This document shows positions 3,946 through 5,183 of a stretch of 5,183 nucleotides of DNA, piece by piece. The stretch comes from Candidatus Pacearchaeota archaeon CG10_big_fil_rev_8_21_14_0_10_30_48 (GTDB taxonomy: Archaea > Nanobdellota > Nanobdellia > Pacearchaeales > GW2011-AR1). The notes below the pieces were generated by a model. The model was not told where the DNA came from, searched no databases, and saw only the letters and a list, made by a program, of their open reading frames with translations. The translations under genes and the position numbers were made by a program. The stretch is from positions 1 to 5,183 of the forward strand of contig PFCU01000042.1 of assembly GCA_002763155.1 (NCBI GenBank). Reading direction: 5' to 3'. The stretch's first letter is position 1. Each line of letters starts with the position of its first letter.

Positions 3946-5183
3946 TTACCGCCATTTAACATCACGATTAAATATTACATAAATTATTGAAAGTGTCCAC
4001 CAAAATCCAAACAACAACGCAAAAAACATAAAAAACAAAGGAAGACTAAATTGCCATCCTTTTATCGGTCCCAAATTTTTAGCCGCATAAATTAAATAAG
4101 CTCCAATTACAAGAACAAAAATACCAATAAAAATTACAATAGGATTAGTAAAAAACAAAAATGCCCATCTCTCCAAAATATACAAATTAAAGTTTAAAAG
4201 ATTAGGAAAATCAAAATTAATACTTTTTAAAAATAAAACTTCATCAACTACATTAAACATTGTTTTGAAAAATAAATAAACCGTTACAAAAACGCTGAAG
4301 AAAATACTAATCCAAGCAATAGGAAAAACGAACATTCCCAAATCTCCATATTTTGGCCCAAAGATTTTCCGATATTTCCAAGTATTTTTCATCAATCCAA
4401 CATACCATCTTCTTCTTTGTTTCAATAAATCATAAAATCTCGTCGGGGCAATAGTGTAAACTGGAGCGGAAGGAACGTTTTCAATGATATAATGATTATA
4501 CTGAATACGCAAAGCGACTTCTAAATCCTCAGTCAAATTACCTACCTCATAACCTCCATACTTATCAAAAAATTCTTTTCTATAAGCAGAAAAAGCCCCA
4601 GGAGTAATATGTATTGCATTAAGTGAAGCAAATGCCTTTCTCAAAAAAAGACCCATCAAATATTCCATATACTGAATTCTTTGCAAAAAACTTTTCGGTT
4701 GATAAATTGTAATTCCAGGGCTAACACACATAACTTCAGGATTTTTAAAATGCCGAACCATTTTTTTCAAAGCCTGTGAATCAACAAAAGTATCAGCATC
4801 CATACTTACAACAATTTCTCCTCGAACTTTCGTCAAGGCAAAATTCATCGCCGTAGCTTTCCCACCATTTTTTTTATGAAAAATCTTAACATTTTTCCCG
4901 GCATATTTTCTAGCAATTTCTAAAGTATTATCACTAGACCCATCATCAACAAACACAATTTCAAATTTATTCTTAGGATAATCAACTTTCAAAATAGAAT
5001 CAAAAGTTCTCGCAATAGATTTCCCCTCATTAAACGCCGGAATCATAATTGAAACAAAAGGCAATTCGGAATCCTCATAAAGTAATTTATCTTTACGCCG
5101 ATTAGAAAAAAAGCTCAGTGCGTAAAAACTCGTGGCTATCAATCCAATATATATTGATAAATAAATGACTACCTTAATCAGTT
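3946..5183 (-). CDS. Membrane GT2 glycosyltransferase, processive-type (5' end outside window)
   Basis: The frame stays open to the right edge, so the start lies outside the window. Complete codons upstream of the TTG at 5140-5142 encode LIKVVIYLSIYIG, which joins with the residues after the TTG to make an N-terminal membrane helix; the TTG is therefore internal. Counting from that TTG: the GT-A nucleotide-binding start FVSIMIPAFNEG (29-40), DDGSSD (66-71), the metal-binding DAD (115-117), the catalytic-base region TED (204-206), and QRRRW (242-246), i.e. the D, D, D, QxxRW set of processive GT2 enzymes such as cellulose, hyaluronan and poly-N-acetylglucosamine synthases. Three or four membrane segments follow (about 272-293, 327-355, 363-392). 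The enzyme should polymerise or transfer a sugar from a nucleotide-sugar donor at the membrane; the sugar and product cannot be told. No deacetylase, export or other polysaccharide genes are visible. The catalytic residues are intact, so it is probably active. Confidence 0.92.
   Translation of the reverse strand, partial: LIKVVIYLSIYIGLIATSFYALSFFSNRRKDKLLYEDSELPFVSIMIPAFNEGKSIARTFDSILKVDYPKNKFEIVFVDDGSSDNTLEIARKYAGKNVKIFHKKNGGKATAMNFALTKVRGEIVVSMDADTFVDSQALKKMVRHFKNPEVMCVSPGITIYQPKSFLQRIQYMEYLMGLFLRKAFASLNAIHITPGAFSAYRKEFFDKYGGYEVGNLTEDLEVALRIQYNHYIIENVPSAPVYTIAPTRFYDLLKQRRRWYVGLMKNTWKYRKIFGPKYGDLGMFVFPIAWISIFFSVFVTVYLFFKTMFNVVDEVLFLKSINFDFPNLLNFNLYILERWAFLFFTNPIVIFIGIFVLVIGAYLIYAAKNLGPIKGWQFSLPLFFMFFALLFGFWWTLSIIYVIFNRDVKWR

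Overview
The window is AT-rich, tightly packed archaeal DNA. Archaeal origin is shown by RNA polymerase subunit Rpo11, the m1-pseudouridine-54 methyltransferase TrmY, a Cbf5-type pseudouridine synthase with a PUA domain, and an archaeal MBF1-like factor (zinc ribbon plus HTH). Low GC, short intergenic gaps, single-gene transcription units and several lineage-restricted small proteins suggest a DPANN archaeon (Woesearchaeota/Pacearchaeota-like). That placement is inference; no rRNA or other decisive marker is present.

Layout. Plus strand, 1-1899: the 3' end of cbf5 (cut by the window edge), a protein with a MaoC/R-hydratase-like hotdog motif, a short gap holding nested inverted repeats (about 1119-1260), and trmY. 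Minus strand, 1896-5183: read in transcription order from the right edge, a membrane-bound GT2 glycosyltransferase (5' end beyond the window), a membrane-anchored thioredoxin-like protein without CXXC, the MBF1-like factor, rpo11, and a small unknown protein whose stop codon overlaps that of trmY. No stretch longer than 300 bases lacks a gene.

Functional picture. Most of the window is information-processing housekeeping: RNA modification (Cbf5, TrmY) and transcription (Rpo11, MBF1-like). Next to it lie two envelope-related genes (glycosyltransferase, thioredoxin-like membrane protein). Most complete genes have a TATA-like box about 24-27 bases before the start codon, which predicts leaderless mRNAs. 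In three cases that box touches, overlaps or immediately follows the upstream gene's stop codon, so the genes look individually transcribed despite the packing.

No CRISPR array, transposase, tRNA, rRNA or obvious defence system is present. The one signal not explained by ordinary genes is the nested stem structure between the hotdog gene and trmY. It is the best candidate for something undescribed, either a structured RNA or a small inverted-repeat element, but the evidence is only base complementarity in one sequence.
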